The position numbers and the translations under genes were made by a program. The notes beneath the pieces are model-generated. The model was not told the origin of the DNA. It saw only the letters and a program-made list of their open reading frames with translations, and did no database searches. This document shows positions 51,826 to 60,894 of a DNA stretch of 64,000 bases, piece after piece. Source of the DNA: Evansella halocellulosilytica (lineage in GTDB: Bacteria > Bacillota > Bacilli > Bacillales > Salisediminibacteriaceae); contig NZ_NIST01000001.1 of the NCBI RefSeq assembly GCF_002335745.1, forward strand, positions 4,744,191 to 4,808,190, read 5' to 3'. The first letter of the stretch is position 1, and every line of letters starts with the position of its first letter.

Positions 51826-52764
51826 TTATTTAAATATATCTAATGGTAAAAACGCAGATACGAGATAATGAGGCACATCGACTACTTCACTAATTTTCAC
51901 ATCAACTGCCACACTGCACAATGCATAAGCTTCATTGTCAGTTAATCCATATACACTTATCAGATGTTCGATCATATAGCTGATTGATTTCTTCGTTGCA
52001 ATCATTAAATCTTCACCATAACCCGTTGTCACATAGTATCCTTTTTCACTTTGCCCTGATTTTAAAGGGCCTGGAGTCGTAAACTGAGGCTCTTTTATTT
52101 GCTTTCCTTTATGAAGCTTAAATCGTAACTGAATGTCCATAGGCGCTTCAATAGCTGTTCCGCAAACTTCACCATCTCCTTGGGCAGCATGAGTATCTCC
52201 TACTGAAAATAGTGCACCTTCAACCCATACAGGAAGATAGAGCTTTGTACCTTTTGTTAAATGACGAATATCCATATTCCCACCATTCTTTCTTGGAGGA
52301 ACAACACTATGCGCCCCTGCTTCAGGAAGCGCGACACCGATCGTACCGGGAAAAGGGTTAGTAGGTAGTTCAATCCCAGGTAGAAACTCTGCCTTCTTAT
52401 TTTTTTCAAGGTCCCAAATTTTCAAGTATGGATCAATAAATTCATCGTTTAACAACCCGAAACCAGGTATAATCGCTGTCCAGCCCCAGCTCTGCGGACC
52501 AAATCCTTCAATTTCAACCTCTAACGTATCACCTGGTTTTGCCCCTTCAATATAAACAGGACCTGTTACTGGGTTCACCTTTGCAAAATCTAAAAGTGGA
52601 ACGTCTTCTGATGTTGATGTTTTTGAAAGTTGTCCTCCAGAAGCATCTAAAACTTCAAAATGAACACTTTTTCCTGAAGAAACAGATAGAGCTGGTTCAA
52701 TGCTTTGATCCCAGACAACATGATGACAATGTCGATGAATTGTGTGAGCGTGACGAGCGTTCAC
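51826..52764 (-). CDS. Acetamidase/formamidase family protein
   Basis: Protein of 312 residues that matches the FmdA/AmdA family over its length. Landmarks are GPVYIEGAKPGDTLEVEIEGF (about 67-88), GWTAIIPGFGLL, PFPGTIGVALPEAGAHSVVPPRKNGGNMDIRHL (about 133-166), and LFSVGDTHAAQGDGEVCGTAIE (about 183-205), which holds the conserved Asp/His residues. Family members hydrolyse formamide or short amides to ammonia and acid, often in nitrogen scavenging. The GTG start has GGGGGAG 7 bp upstream. It is monocistronic with its own terminator. Confidence 0.88.
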   Translation of the reverse strand: MNARHAHTIHRHCHHVVWDQSIEPALSVSSGKSVHFEVLDASGGQLSKTSTSEDVPLLDFAKVNPVTGPVYIEGAKPGDTLEVEIEGFGPQSWGWTAIIPGFGLLNDEFIDPYLKIWDLEKNKKAEFLPGIELPTNPFPGTIGVALPEAGAHSVVPPRKNGGNMDIRHLTKGTKLYLPVWVEGALFSVGDTHAAQGDGEVCGTAIEAPMDIQLRFKLHKGKQIKEPQFTTPGPLKSGQSEKGYYVTTGYGEDLMIATKKSISYMIEHLISVYGLTDNEAYALCSVAVDVKISEVVDVPHYLVSAFLPLDIFK

Positions 52765-52869
52765 AATATCTCCCCCCTATTTATTCGATCATTGCATAGT
52801 CCTTTTATATTATCATATTTTTCTGACTTTTAATCAATCTAGTATCATTAACCACTTCTAGTTATTAAA

Positions 52870-52900
52870 ACAAAAGAAACGCTGCATAGTTGCAACGTTT
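52870..52900 (-). terminator. Terminator of the degV-type gene
   Basis: Minus strand stem AACGTTGC/GCAGCGTT (one wobble) followed by TCTTTTG, just after the stop codon. Confidence 0.65.
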
Positions 52901-52905
52901 ATCGA

Positions 52906-53766
52906 CTACTTCTTATATTCATTGTGCCACACTAATGCAAGTGTCCCCTCACCAGCATGTACGGCAATCGAAGAACTTATATCACCAATAAACACCTTCA
53001 AATCCGGCATTTGCTCATTCAGCTTCGTTTTTAGTTCTTGTGCTTCCTCCATAACATTTCCATGCATAATATTTACTTGCTTGATGACATATGTATCATA
53101 CGATTCCTTCAGCAACTCTATTAATCTATTCACAGCTTTCTTTTCAGAACGGATTTTCTGAAACAATTTAAATTCACCAGTTTTATTAATTCGGATTACC
53201 GGTTTAATTTGCAAAAGATTCCCTAATAAGTATTGTGCTCCTGTCATCCTTCCACCTTTATAAAATTGCTCTAAGCTTCCGAGTAAAATGAAGTTTTCAG
53301 ATTTTCCCGCTTCGCTTCTTAAGTCTTTTGCAATTTCTTCTGCAGAGTTCCCTTCCCTTTCCTTCTCCATTCCTTTTTCCAATAACGTTGTAATGGCATA
53401 AGACATTGAAAGAGAGTCGACCACCTTCACATCAAACTCCGCCATTTTTGCTCCTGAAGTTGAACTGTCTAATGTCCCACTCAATTTACTAGAAATATGT
53501 ATCGCAATCGCTTGATCATAATCCTCTTTAAGTGTTTCATATAATTGTGCAAACCTCCCAGCAGAAGGCTGAGACGTTTTCGGTACTTCCTTATTTGACC
53601 GAATATGTTCATATAATTGATCTGTCGTTAAATCAATCCCGTCATCATATGCCCCGTCTTCAAAAATAATACCGATAGGCAAAGTAAACACATCAGGATG
53701 ATTCTTTAAATCCTCTGTCAAAAAGGCAGTACTATCTGTAACCCAAGCCACTCTCTTTTTCTTCAT
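52906..53766 (-). CDS. DegV family fatty-acid-binding protein
   Basis: Protein of 286 residues that covers the DegV fold. It has AWVTDSTAFLT at the N-terminus (the fatty-acid carboxylate-binding Thr/Ser region), SQPSAGRFAQLYE (about 60), IHISSKLSGTLDSS (about 90), GSLEQFYKGGRMTGAQYLLGNLLQIKPVI (about 157-185) and GDISSSIAVHAGEGTLAL near the end. DegV/FakB proteins present fatty acids to the kinase FakA for phospholipid synthesis. No fakA is adjacent. The ATG has AAGGGA 7 bp upstream. Confidence 0.9.
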   Translation of the reverse strand: MKKKRVAWVTDSTAFLTEDLKNHPDVFTLPIGIIFEDGAYDDGIDLTTDQLYEHIRSNKEVPKTSQPSAGRFAQLYETLKEDYDQAIAIHISSKLSGTLDSSTSGAKMAEFDVKVVDSLSMSYAITTLLEKGMEKEREGNSAEEIAKDLRSEAGKSENFILLGSLEQFYKGGRMTGAQYLLGNLLQIKPVIRINKTGEFKLFQKIRSEKKAVNRLIELLKESYDTYVIKQVNIMHGNVMEEAQELKTKLNEQMPDLKVFIGDISSSIAVHAGEGTLALVWHNEYKK

Positions 53767-54011
53767 CCCCTCATCCCTTCTCTATATGTTAACGCATTCA
53801 AGAATAGTTTTATTATACAAGTATTTGCAATTAATACCAAGTGTTAATTGTTCCTATTAAAATCAGGTTCTAACTTCTTCAGTGAAACTTAACGACCATT
53901 GCTCGACAACTTGTTTCGTATCTATGAGAAAAAAAGAGCAAATTTGCCGTTAATTTACTCTCAATTGTTTTTATATTTAGGTGCGATTCTATCCCTTTGC
54001 CTATCTAAAAG
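53767..54011. other. Gene-free stretch
   Basis: Intergenic DNA upstream of the degV-type gene and before the IS1182 remnant; no gene or clear signal was recognised. Confidence 0.5.
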
Positions 54012-54242
54012 CCTGTCTTCGGATTTCTGAAGGCTAATTTGCATTTCACCCGAATGTCGGTGAGGGGCAAAGAACAGGTTAAAAACGAAATAGGGTTTGC
54101 CCTAATGGCGGTGAACTTGAGAAAGTACACCGCTTGACAGTTTCATCAACCTATTTTAAATCAACAAAACGGTGCCAACTATCAAAAAGCGATAATGGAC
54201 ACCGTTTTTTACTTAATTTGATACTGTTTTGTCTAGCCCCTT
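54012..54242 (+). pseudogene. IS1182 transposase 3' remnant
   Basis: A close copy of the last 70 codons and right end of the intact element at 2064-3731: PVFGFLKANLHFTR, then KNEIGFALMAVNLRKYT, an in-frame TGA where the intact copy has Arg, and the same end DTVFYLI. The right inverted repeat (GTTTTGTCTAGCCCC) is also present, slightly changed. The 5' part of the element is missing, so it cannot move by itself. Confidence 0.9.
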
Positions 54243-54933
54243 TTAATTTCACTTAACCACCAGAGCCCCTTAAGGGACTTTATTTAATTTGGTCCGTGAG
54301 TTTTTCGAGGATATCCCTTTTCATCATCAAATAGCATTCGAAATCGCTATAGGCGGACGCTTTCACTCCAAAGCACAAGTGCGACATCTACTCGTGCTGC
54401 ACTTCGTTTGCATTCGTAGTGTCTTCTTTGCTGTGGGCAATGCCTCAACTTCCTAGGTGTCACACCTTGTGGCACTTAGGGGATTTTCGACGATTGATTT
54501 TCCCGCCTGAGTCACCGCCTAGCGCTCTTTCGAGTACATGATAATAGTTAAATGACATGCTAATAGCAGAAAAAACGTTGTGGGAAGTTGTATCTCAGCT
54601 CATTTTATCTCATTTAAATGGAAATGGGCTTTTGTTATCAAAGATATTTATGTTCATTTCGTATCCATCATTTAAGATCATAAATGACATGACGCAAATA
54701 AAGTTATCATCAAAAGGTGGAAGATACTGAGACTGTCTCTTCCTCTACTAGTATGGCTCTGCCGATTATCCGTCGAGACAAATCGGTGTATTTCGAAGAA
54801 GCAATGCTCTTTCCTACGGAAAAACGGCGAGTTGAGATACCCTTCGAGCTTGAAGTTGCGTCAAAGCATGGAGAAGTTGCGCAAGAGCGGATGTCGCACT
54901 TGTGCCCTGAGGTGAAAACAAGCAAAAGCTACT
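54243..54933. other. Gene-free stretch with GC-rich segment
   Basis: Noncoding DNA. About 54345-54535 is a GC-richer block with several short palindromes (for example AAGTGCCACAAGGTGTGACA-like pairing near 54460-54480) of the intergenic-repeat kind. No frame with a ribosome binding site is present. Confidence 0.45.
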
Positions 54934-55186
54934 GCGACGAGTAACCGCAGGAGCATATCTTTTCGTGCGACAAGTAACCGCAGGAGCATATCTTTTCGTG
55001 CGACGAGTAACCGCAGGAGCATATCTTTTCGTGCGACGAGTAACCGCAGGAGCATATCTTTTCGTGCGACGAGTAACCGCAGGAGCATATCTTTTCGTGC
55101 GACGAGTAACCGCAGGAGCATATCTTTTCGTGCGACGAGTAACCGCAGGAGCATATCTTTTCGTGCGACGAGTAACCGCAGGAGCA
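54934..55186. repeat. 33-bp tandem repeat, eight copies
   Basis: The unit starts GCGACGAGTAACCGCAGGAG and continues CATATCTTTTCGT. Core copies begin at 54934, 54967 (one base changed), 55000, 55033, 55066, 55099, 55132 and 55165. The 23-bp core is the exact reverse complement of a segment in the noncoding left end of the intact IS1182 element (about 1893-1915). Confidence 0.9.
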
Positions 55187-55215
55187 ACGAGCGACTCTTC
55201 GCTGATTTCTCTAAT

Positions 55216-55313
55216 AGTACCGTCAAGAGAAGATTTCGTGACCCTTGACGGTAGGAAAAGCAGAAAAAGGACCGTCAAGAGAAGATTTCGAGTCCCTTGG
55301 CGGTAGGAAAAGC
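55216..55313. repeat. Two direct copies of a hairpin-forming repeat
   Basis: Two copies of a ~52-bp unit that begins ACCGTCAAGAGAAGATTTCG and ends GGTAGGAAAAGCAG. Inside each copy ACCGTCAAG pairs with CTTGACGGT (CTTGGCGGT in the second). They follow the 33-bp tandem repeat directly. Confidence 0.75.
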
Positions 55314-55419
55314 AGTCGAGCTGCTTCGTGGCATTCACTTCTTCGATTATTCGTTACTTTTAAAGAGAGATCACGAATACAATCCTTAAAGATTTATTTT
55401 CACAGGCAGAGCCTGTGAT

Positions 55420-55863
55420 TTACAAAGAATATAATAAGAAAAATAATAGAATCGGAGATAATGAAAGGATCACTTTATGAGTCGGTTTTTTCAATCGTTT
55501 CACTTCATCAAATACGATGACAATTGTTGCAACTAATATAGTCAAAACGATAAATAAATAAGTTTCATTAAAAAGGATATATCCAATGGATGCAGCAATA
55601 AGAATATGAAATATGACATTTACAAAGAATCTTATTTTTCCAGTAAGTTTTTCTGTAATAACCCCTGCTAACATCGTTGTCGGAAACCCAAAAACAAACA
55701 TTAACAACGTTCCTATAATAGCAAAGAATAAAAAGTATTGCAGATAATTTTCGAAACTGAAATGTTGAAAAGGACTGTTAAGGTCAATTGCAAGGACCAA
55801 AGGAATTACGATCAATGATAAAACAGTTGCTTTTAACATAACGATAAACTTTTCATATATCAT
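55420..55863 (-). CDS. Membrane protein of unknown function
   Basis: Protein of 147 residues, almost entirely hydrophobic, with about five helices (VLSLIVIPLVLAIDL, YFLFFAIIGTLLMFVFGF, FFVNVIFHILIAASIGYILF, LFIVLTILVATIVIVF, VILSLSPILLFFLLYSL). A basic loop RLKKPTHK lies before the last helix. No family was recognised and no catalytic motif is visible. It stands alone between the repeat-rich stretch and the M42 peptidase gene. Confidence 0.65.
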   Translation of the reverse strand: MIYEKFIVMLKATVLSLIVIPLVLAIDLNSPFQHFSFENYLQYFLFFAIIGTLLMFVFGFPTTMLAGVITEKLTGKIRFFVNVIFHILIAASIGYILFNETYLFIVLTILVATIVIVFDEVKRLKKPTHKVILSLSPILLFFLLYSL

Positions 55864-56004
55864 TTAACCACCCCACCATCACTTTATCTGTAACCAGAAA
55901 ATGACAATGATCGAATAAAGAAATATTTTAAGCGGACATAGAGTCCTGTATGACCTCGATACTGCTCTTTTTATAAAAGGTTGTTTAACTGAACGATTGT
56001 CCGC

Positions 56005-57081
56005 TTAAATAAAGGACATACTCCCCCAATCATTTTGTGAAAGAATCAATGATTTTAATAGTTGTAAACCTTGTTCAAAATCAGTTAAGTTCGCTACCTC
56101 GACTGGTGAATGCGAATATCTCCTTGCAAACGTAATTGCTCCTCCTAAAATTCCTTCTCGTTCTAAGTGGACAGCTGCTAAATCAGTTGTTGCACCGCTC
56201 ATGACTGCTAATTGAATCGGAATCTTCTCATTATCCGCAGTTTGTACGATCAATTCCTTCATTTGTGCAGACATAATATTTCCTCTGACTGCTCCGCCGG
56301 CTAGTGCAGGGATGACCGGACCTTTACCAATCCCGACAGGATATCCAGTTCCCATGCTGTCTGGTGTATCTGCACATGGAATTGTATCCAATACGAAAGC
56401 AAAATCTGGATTTACTTTATATGCAGCTGTTTTTGCTCCTCTTAACCCTACCTCCTCTTGAACAGCAATAACCCCAACTACTGTCCCTGAAAACTCCTTT
56501 TCATCCAATGCCTTAAACAGCTCTAACAACAGAATACAGCAGCTCCTGTTATCAATCGCCTTGCCACAAATTAAATCGGTATTTGTAAAACGTTCTAGTT
56601 CACTAATATATGTAATTGGATCGCCTATTGTTATACCAAGCTTTGAAACTTCATCACGTGATGATGCACCGACATCAACATATAAGTCATAGATGGACGG
56701 CACAACTTTGCGTTCTTCCATAGTTTGAAGGTGTCCGGCTTTTACACCAATCACTCCAAAATGTCCATTTACATTTACCTTTCTTCCGATCATGAGAGCT
56801 TCAAGCATCCCGCCAGTACGTTCGATACGTATAAAACCATTCTCATCAATATCCCTGACAACACAGCCAATCTCATCTGAATGAGCAGATACCATGATTT
56901 TCGGACCCGGATGACTCCCTTTCTTATATGCATAAATATTGCCCATATGATCAATTTCAAGGTCGTCTGAATATGGTTCGAATAAATCGACTAACTTCCT
57001 AACAATGTGTTTTTCATGACCAGGACTACCTTGGATTGCTGCTACTTCTTTTAACTGTTCATAAAACTGTTCTTTAAACAT
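56005..57081 (-). CDS. M42 family metallopeptidase (glutamyl/deblocking aminopeptidase type)
   Basis: Cytoplasmic dinuclear-metal aminopeptidase of 358 residues from the ATG at 57081, which has GGAGG 6 bp upstream; a longer frame adds 33 residues with no support. Metal and catalytic motifs are VSAHSDEIG (about 66), KAIDNRSCC (about 180), AVQEEVGLRGAKTAAY (about 212-227), FVLDT, and ARRYSHSPVE near 320. Tetrahedral M42 enzymes remove N-terminal residues from small peptides. All ligands appear present. It is monocistronic. Confidence 0.92.
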   Translation of the reverse strand: MFKEQFYEQLKEVAAIQGSPGHEKHIVRKLVDLFEPYSDDLEIDHMGNIYAYKKGSHPGPKIMVSAHSDEIGCVVRDIDENGFIRIERTGGMLEALMIGRKVNVNGHFGVIGVKAGHLQTMEERKVVPSIYDLYVDVGASSRDEVSKLGITIGDPITYISELERFTNTDLICGKAIDNRSCCILLLELFKALDEKEFSGTVVGVIAVQEEVGLRGAKTAAYKVNPDFAFVLDTIPCADTPDSMGTGYPVGIGKGPVIPALAGGAVRGNIMSAQMKELIVQTADNEKIPIQLAVMSGATTDLAAVHLEREGILGGAITFARRYSHSPVEVANLTDFEQGLQLLKSLILSQNDWGSMSFI

Positions 57082-57404
57082 AATTGTCCTCCAATGCGAT
57101 ATTTTCTTTATTTTCACACAAATATAATTATTTCGCAATCCGAAATAAATTTTTGAGAACCCACGGTACCCATGACTCACCCTCCATCTTTTAAATGAAC
57201 ACTATAAGGAAATATCCCTTATATTTTACAAATATTTTGAAACTATCTGAATACTTTTTTCGTATAATAAATGATCTTCCATTCAATTTTTGTCATTTAA
57301 TTGTAAAATTAAGCTCGTTAATTTCAAAATTATTCGACACTTTCACGAAATATTGAAGTACAATAAAAAGAAAAATATTAGTACATATACAAGGGGGACT
57401 TCAT
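57082..57404 (+). promoter_or_regulatory. Divergent intergenic region with candidate moxR promoter
   Basis: Between the M42 gene and the moxR operon. A candidate plus-strand promoter is TTGAAG (57353-57358), 17 bp, TATTAG (57376-57381), 24 bp before the GTG start. The rest is AT-rich with no other signal. Confidence 0.5.
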
Positions 57405-58364
57405 GTGAATAACAAGCAACAAAATATCTTGAAATCTATCACTACATCAATTAGTAATGTGTTAGTAGGTAAAGAACAAATGACCGAAATGATGTTAGTC
57501 TCGTTATTAAGTAAGGGACATATTTTACTAGAAGATGTTCCAGGTACAGGAAAGACCATGTTTGCAAAAACGATTGCAAAATGTATCGATGCGTCGTTTA
57601 AAAGAATTCAATTTACTCCGGATGTCCTGCCAAATGATGTAACTGGTATTCAATTTTTTAATCCGAAAGATAAAAATTTTGAACTTCGTCCAGGTCCAGT
57701 CATGACAAACATATTATTAACGGATGAAATTAACCGTGCAACACCGAGAACACAGTCAAGTTTACTTGAGGTGATGGAAGAAGGACAAGTGACGATTGAT
57801 GGGGAAACGCTCCAGCTCCCTGAACCGTTTATTGTGATTGCGACTCAAAATCCGGTTGAATCACAACAAGGAACTTTCTATCTTCCAGAAGCACAAATGG
57901 ACAGGTTTCTAATGCAAATTCGTGCCGGTTATCCAACTGTTGAAGAAGAGCAGCAAATGTTAAAAATGTATAAGGAAAAGTCACCAATTGATAAGATTAA
58001 ACCTGTCATCACATTAGAGGATATTAAACAAATGCAATCAGAGGTAAAAAAAGTGACTGTAAATGACACCGTAGAAAACTACTTATTAGCGATTGTTCAA
58101 GCAACAAGAGAATCAGAGGATACCGAAATCGGAGTAAGCCCGCGAGGAACACTTGCACTCATGTATAGTTCACAGGCGCTCGCTTATTTACACGGTAGAA
58201 ATTACGTCATTCCTGACGATGTAAAACGACTCGCTCCATACGTTCTTGCCCATCGACTCGTCCTAACCCTTGACAGCTCGATGAAAAAATCAAAAGAAGA
58301 CGTTTTACATACCATTGTTGAGAATAAAGTTGAAGTACCCGTTGAGGCAGGGAATATCAAATGA
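57405..58364 (+). CDS. MoxR family AAA+ ATPase
   Basis: ATPase of 319 residues. Walker A is LLEDVPGTGKTMFAKT (about 43-58), Walker B ILLTDEINRATPRTQSSLLEVMEE (about 103-126), and sensor 1 FIVIATQNPVE (about 145). The lid domain contains GVSPRGTLAL (about 245). MoxR ATPases act as chaperones for membrane or secreted complexes, with partners of the DUF58 type. The start is GTG with AAGGGGG upstream. Its stop overlaps the start of the DUF58 gene (ATGA), so the proteins are made together. Confidence 0.92.
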   Translation: MNNKQQNILKSITTSISNVLVGKEQMTEMMLVSLLSKGHILLEDVPGTGKTMFAKTIAKCIDASFKRIQFTPDVLPNDVTGIQFFNPKDKNFELRPGPVMTNILLTDEINRATPRTQSSLLEVMEEGQVTIDGETLQLPEPFIVIATQNPVESQQGTFYLPEAQMDRFLMQIRAGYPTVEEEQQMLKMYKEKSPIDKIKPVITLEDIKQMQSEVKKVTVNDTVENYLLAIVQATRESEDTEIGVSPRGTLALMYSSQALAYLHGRNYVIPDDVKRLAPYVLAHRLVLTLDSSMKKSKEDVLHTIVENKVEVPVEAGNIK

Positions 58365-59581
58365 GGAAGCATTGGCGTCATCAAGTAGATTCAGCAAAGT
58401 TTGATCACCTTCTCAATGCTGCGATTCCATTTTTAATCATTTTAGGAATAATGACAAATGAGATTTTATTGTTAAGTATCGCCTTCTTTTTCGCCTTTAT
58501 CATTTTGCTGAATAAATGGTATTTATCTTACGTTAAAAAGCAAATTCATGTAATCAACCATTCACAAACGAAAAGGTTGTTTCCGAATGATGAAAGTGAA
58601 CTCGTTATTCCTTTTGAAAATGTCGGTAAAATACCGATTATAAGTGGAAAATGGTGGTTTAACTTGTACGACTCCGATGAGTCAATAAAAGTGATGAATA
58701 ATCGACAATTTGAAGAGAATAACTTTACGTATCAACAAGCCTTTTCTCTCCCTCCTTTAACGAAAAGAGAGTTTCTAATACCGATAAGAGCACAGAAAAG
58801 AGGGATTGCCCAAGTACGCTCTATTGAAGTCGTCATTTATGACCTCTTTAAAATAAACGCTGTACGAATGCAATATGAAGGTCCGTTTCGTGAAGAAGCG
58901 ATTGTCTATCCTTCATTTACAGTTGTAGATTCATTGGCAAAAGTAATACAGAACGAACGAGGATATCAGCCTCAGCATTTTTCATTACATGAGGAAACGA
59001 TGCTTACGCGTGGTACTAGAGAATACGTCTCAAGTGATCCATTTAACAGAATTAATTGGAAAGCATCTGCACGTACTGATCAACTGCAAACGAAAGTATA
59101 CGAGAAAGTGACGATTTCACGCTGGACATTTGTTGTGAACATTCGCGATGAGAACCCTTTACAGCCAACATTGCTACAGTTAGAGAAAGTGCTCAGTCAA
59201 GTTGCTTTTGCTTGTCAGTTTGCGACAAAAAATAATATTCATTATGACCTTTATGTCAACTTAAGAATTCCGAATTCAACAATCGGTCTTTACCTCCCCG
59301 CAGGTCACGGGAAAAGACATTTAATGAGAGCGTTAGAAATTTTGTCACGAATCAGAAAGGCAAATATGACAACACCGATTGACAAGGCGCTCTCTTCTAT
59401 TGTATCAGACCCTGGTCATTATTCTGTTTTATTCCATTTCGGAACATTTGGAGAGGAAGAAGGGTCATACTACTCGTTGGCCAAACAGCTTGGTCTTCAG
59501 ATTCACCGCATACCTTTCTTTGAAACAGATGATAACCTTCAAGACAGTGGAGGTGACCGCCATGAAGCCTTGGCAAACTGA
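58361..59581 (+). CDS. DUF58 domain protein
   Basis: Protein of 406 residues with two close hydrophobic helices at about 18-60 (FLIILGIMTNEILLLSIAFFFAFIILL) and a soluble beta-rich part. The DUF58 core is GTREYVSSDPFNRINWKASART (about 215-236) followed by VYEKVTISRWTFVVNI. DUF58 proteins resemble von Willebrand A domains and are partners of MoxR ATPases. It is overlapped at its start by moxR and at its end by the DUF4129-type gene (20 bp). Confidence 0.9.
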   Translation: MRKHWRHQVDSAKFDHLLNAAIPFLIILGIMTNEILLLSIAFFFAFIILLNKWYLSYVKKQIHVINHSQTKRLFPNDESELVIPFENVGKIPIISGKWWFNLYDSDESIKVMNNRQFEENNFTYQQAFSLPPLTKREFLIPIRAQKRGIAQVRSIEVVIYDLFKINAVRMQYEGPFREEAIVYPSFTVVDSLAKVIQNERGYQPQHFSLHEETMLTRGTREYVSSDPFNRINWKASARTDQLQTKVYEKVTISRWTFVVNIRDENPLQPTLLQLEKVLSQVAFACQFATKNNIHYDLYVNLRIPNSTIGLYLPAGHGKRHLMRALEILSRIRKANMTTPIDKALSSIVSDPGHYSVLFHFGTFGEEEGSYYSLAKQLGLQIHRIPFFETDDNLQDSGGDRHEALAN

Positions 59582-60770
59582 AGTTTCCCGCTGGATGTTC
59601 TTCCTTATCGAAATGACGTTCGTTTACTTAATCATTTATGCGCTTTATATCTTTGAAGGGACTGCCGCTTATTTAATTCCATTTATGATCATATGTATTG
59701 TCAGTGCCTGTACCTACAGGCTCATAGTCGGAAAAACGAAATCAGTCAAATATACTGCTGCAGCTGTTCCATTCATCTTTCTTTTAGGGATGATTTTAGG
59801 GTTCGAATACTATCTGGCCGCACTCCTGTCAGTCATTTTATTTTGGCGAGTCTTAACACTTTATGAAGAATCGGAACAAGATCATGATTTAAAACTGTTT
59901 TCATTCACTTTTGGATTTGGCCTTTTATTTTATCTGTTGTTTTACCAAGTCGATTCAAATTACTTTTTTATTGTCATTATCTTCACTCAATTCCTATTCG
60001 TTTTACTGTATAAAGCCGTACATGCTATTTTTAAAACCTCCAAGGAGAATGAACGATCAAGCTCATACTTAAAATGGCTAATCGGCACGATCATTGGACT
60101 GGGCAGCATTTCAGTTTTTTTAGGAATGCTATCCCCTGTTGTTAAGGCGTTATTTCTTTCTATTGTCGGTTTAATCGTACAACTGTCTTATGTAGTATCA
60201 CGCCCCATCCTTTATAGCTTCGGATTAATTGGAAGAGAAGATGAAGGGGGAGCAAGTGACGAGAGTGAACAAATCTATGATGGTTATGGCGAATTCATTG
60301 AAGAAATGAGACAAACAAATGTAGATGATACGTTTATCGGGTCAATGATGTTTTACTGGATTGTATTAAGTATTCTCCTCATTATCGCTTTTATCTACAT
60401 CATTAAAATGAAATGGCGTTTTAAAAATGAGGATGAAGCGAAAGAATCGTCTACAGACTCTGCTATTGAACCTGTACACACTCCTCATTTCATTGAAAAA
60501 ATAAAAAATCGCTTTCTATCAAACAATGAAGTGCGAAAATTATTGTACGAATTAGAAGTCAATTGTGCTAAACACGGGTATGGCCGACGATATTCAGAAA
60601 CATTGGCTGAATGGATGTTCAGACTTCCTGTTGAAAATACTGTAAAACACATCATATTACATACGTATCAGTCAGTACGATATGCTGATAAGAAAATCAG
60701 CACGAGTGACAGAAACAAATACAAAGAAGCGATTAAAATAGCAAAAAAACAATTAAAAGATGCTTCATAA
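59562..60770 (+). CDS. Membrane protein with C-terminal DUF4129-like domain
   Basis: Protein of 402 residues from the ATG at 59562 (GGAGGTG upstream, inside the DUF58 gene). It has about seven N-terminal helices, a loop with an acidic stretch (about 225-250), one more helix (FYWIVLSILLIIAFIYII, about 265), and a cytoplasmic DUF4129-type tail. That tail includes YGRRYSETLAEWMFRLPV (about 340) and RYADKKISTSDRNKYKEAI. In related operons this position holds a TgpA-like protein with an extracellular transglutaminase domain; that domain is missing here. Together with MoxR and DUF58 it forms a conserved membrane module of unclear role. Confidence 0.8.
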   Translation: MKPWQTEVSRWMFFLIEMTFVYLIIYALYIFEGTAAYLIPFMIICIVSACTYRLIVGKTKSVKYTAAAVPFIFLLGMILGFEYYLAALLSVILFWRVLTLYEESEQDHDLKLFSFTFGFGLLFYLLFYQVDSNYFFIVIIFTQFLFVLLYKAVHAIFKTSKENERSSSYLKWLIGTIIGLGSISVFLGMLSPVVKALFLSIVGLIVQLSYVVSRPILYSFGLIGREDEGGASDESEQIYDGYGEFIEEMRQTNVDDTFIGSMMFYWIVLSILLIIAFIYIIKMKWRFKNEDEAKESSTDSAIEPVHTPHFIEKIKNRFLSNNEVRKLLYELEVNCAKHGYGRRYSETLAEWMFRLPVENTVKHIILHTYQSVRYADKKISTSDRNKYKEAIKIAKKQLKDAS

Positions 60771-60788
60771 TTCTATGAGAGGAAATTG

Positions 60789-60824
60789 CTTTTGAGCCAG
60801 GAGATACTGCCCCTGGTTCAAAAG
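60789..60824. terminator. Stem-loop between convergent genes
   Basis: Stem CTTTTGAGCCAGG/CCTGGTTCAAAAG (13 bp, one wobble) with a 10-nt loop. T-runs are weak, but it lies between the convergent DUF4129-type gene and the pullulanase gene. Confidence 0.65.
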
Positions 60825-60894
60825 CTGTTCGGCATTTTCAAGTCATGCACTCTCACAAGTGAGTAAAACGATGAAACAGACAAATAGAAAGGTT

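Noticed and set aside
54814-55338. Frames of 113-174 codons over the 33-bp tandem repeat on both strands
   Set aside because: The unit is a multiple of three, so every frame lacking a stop stays open; no ribosome binding site and no protein-like composition outside the repeat.
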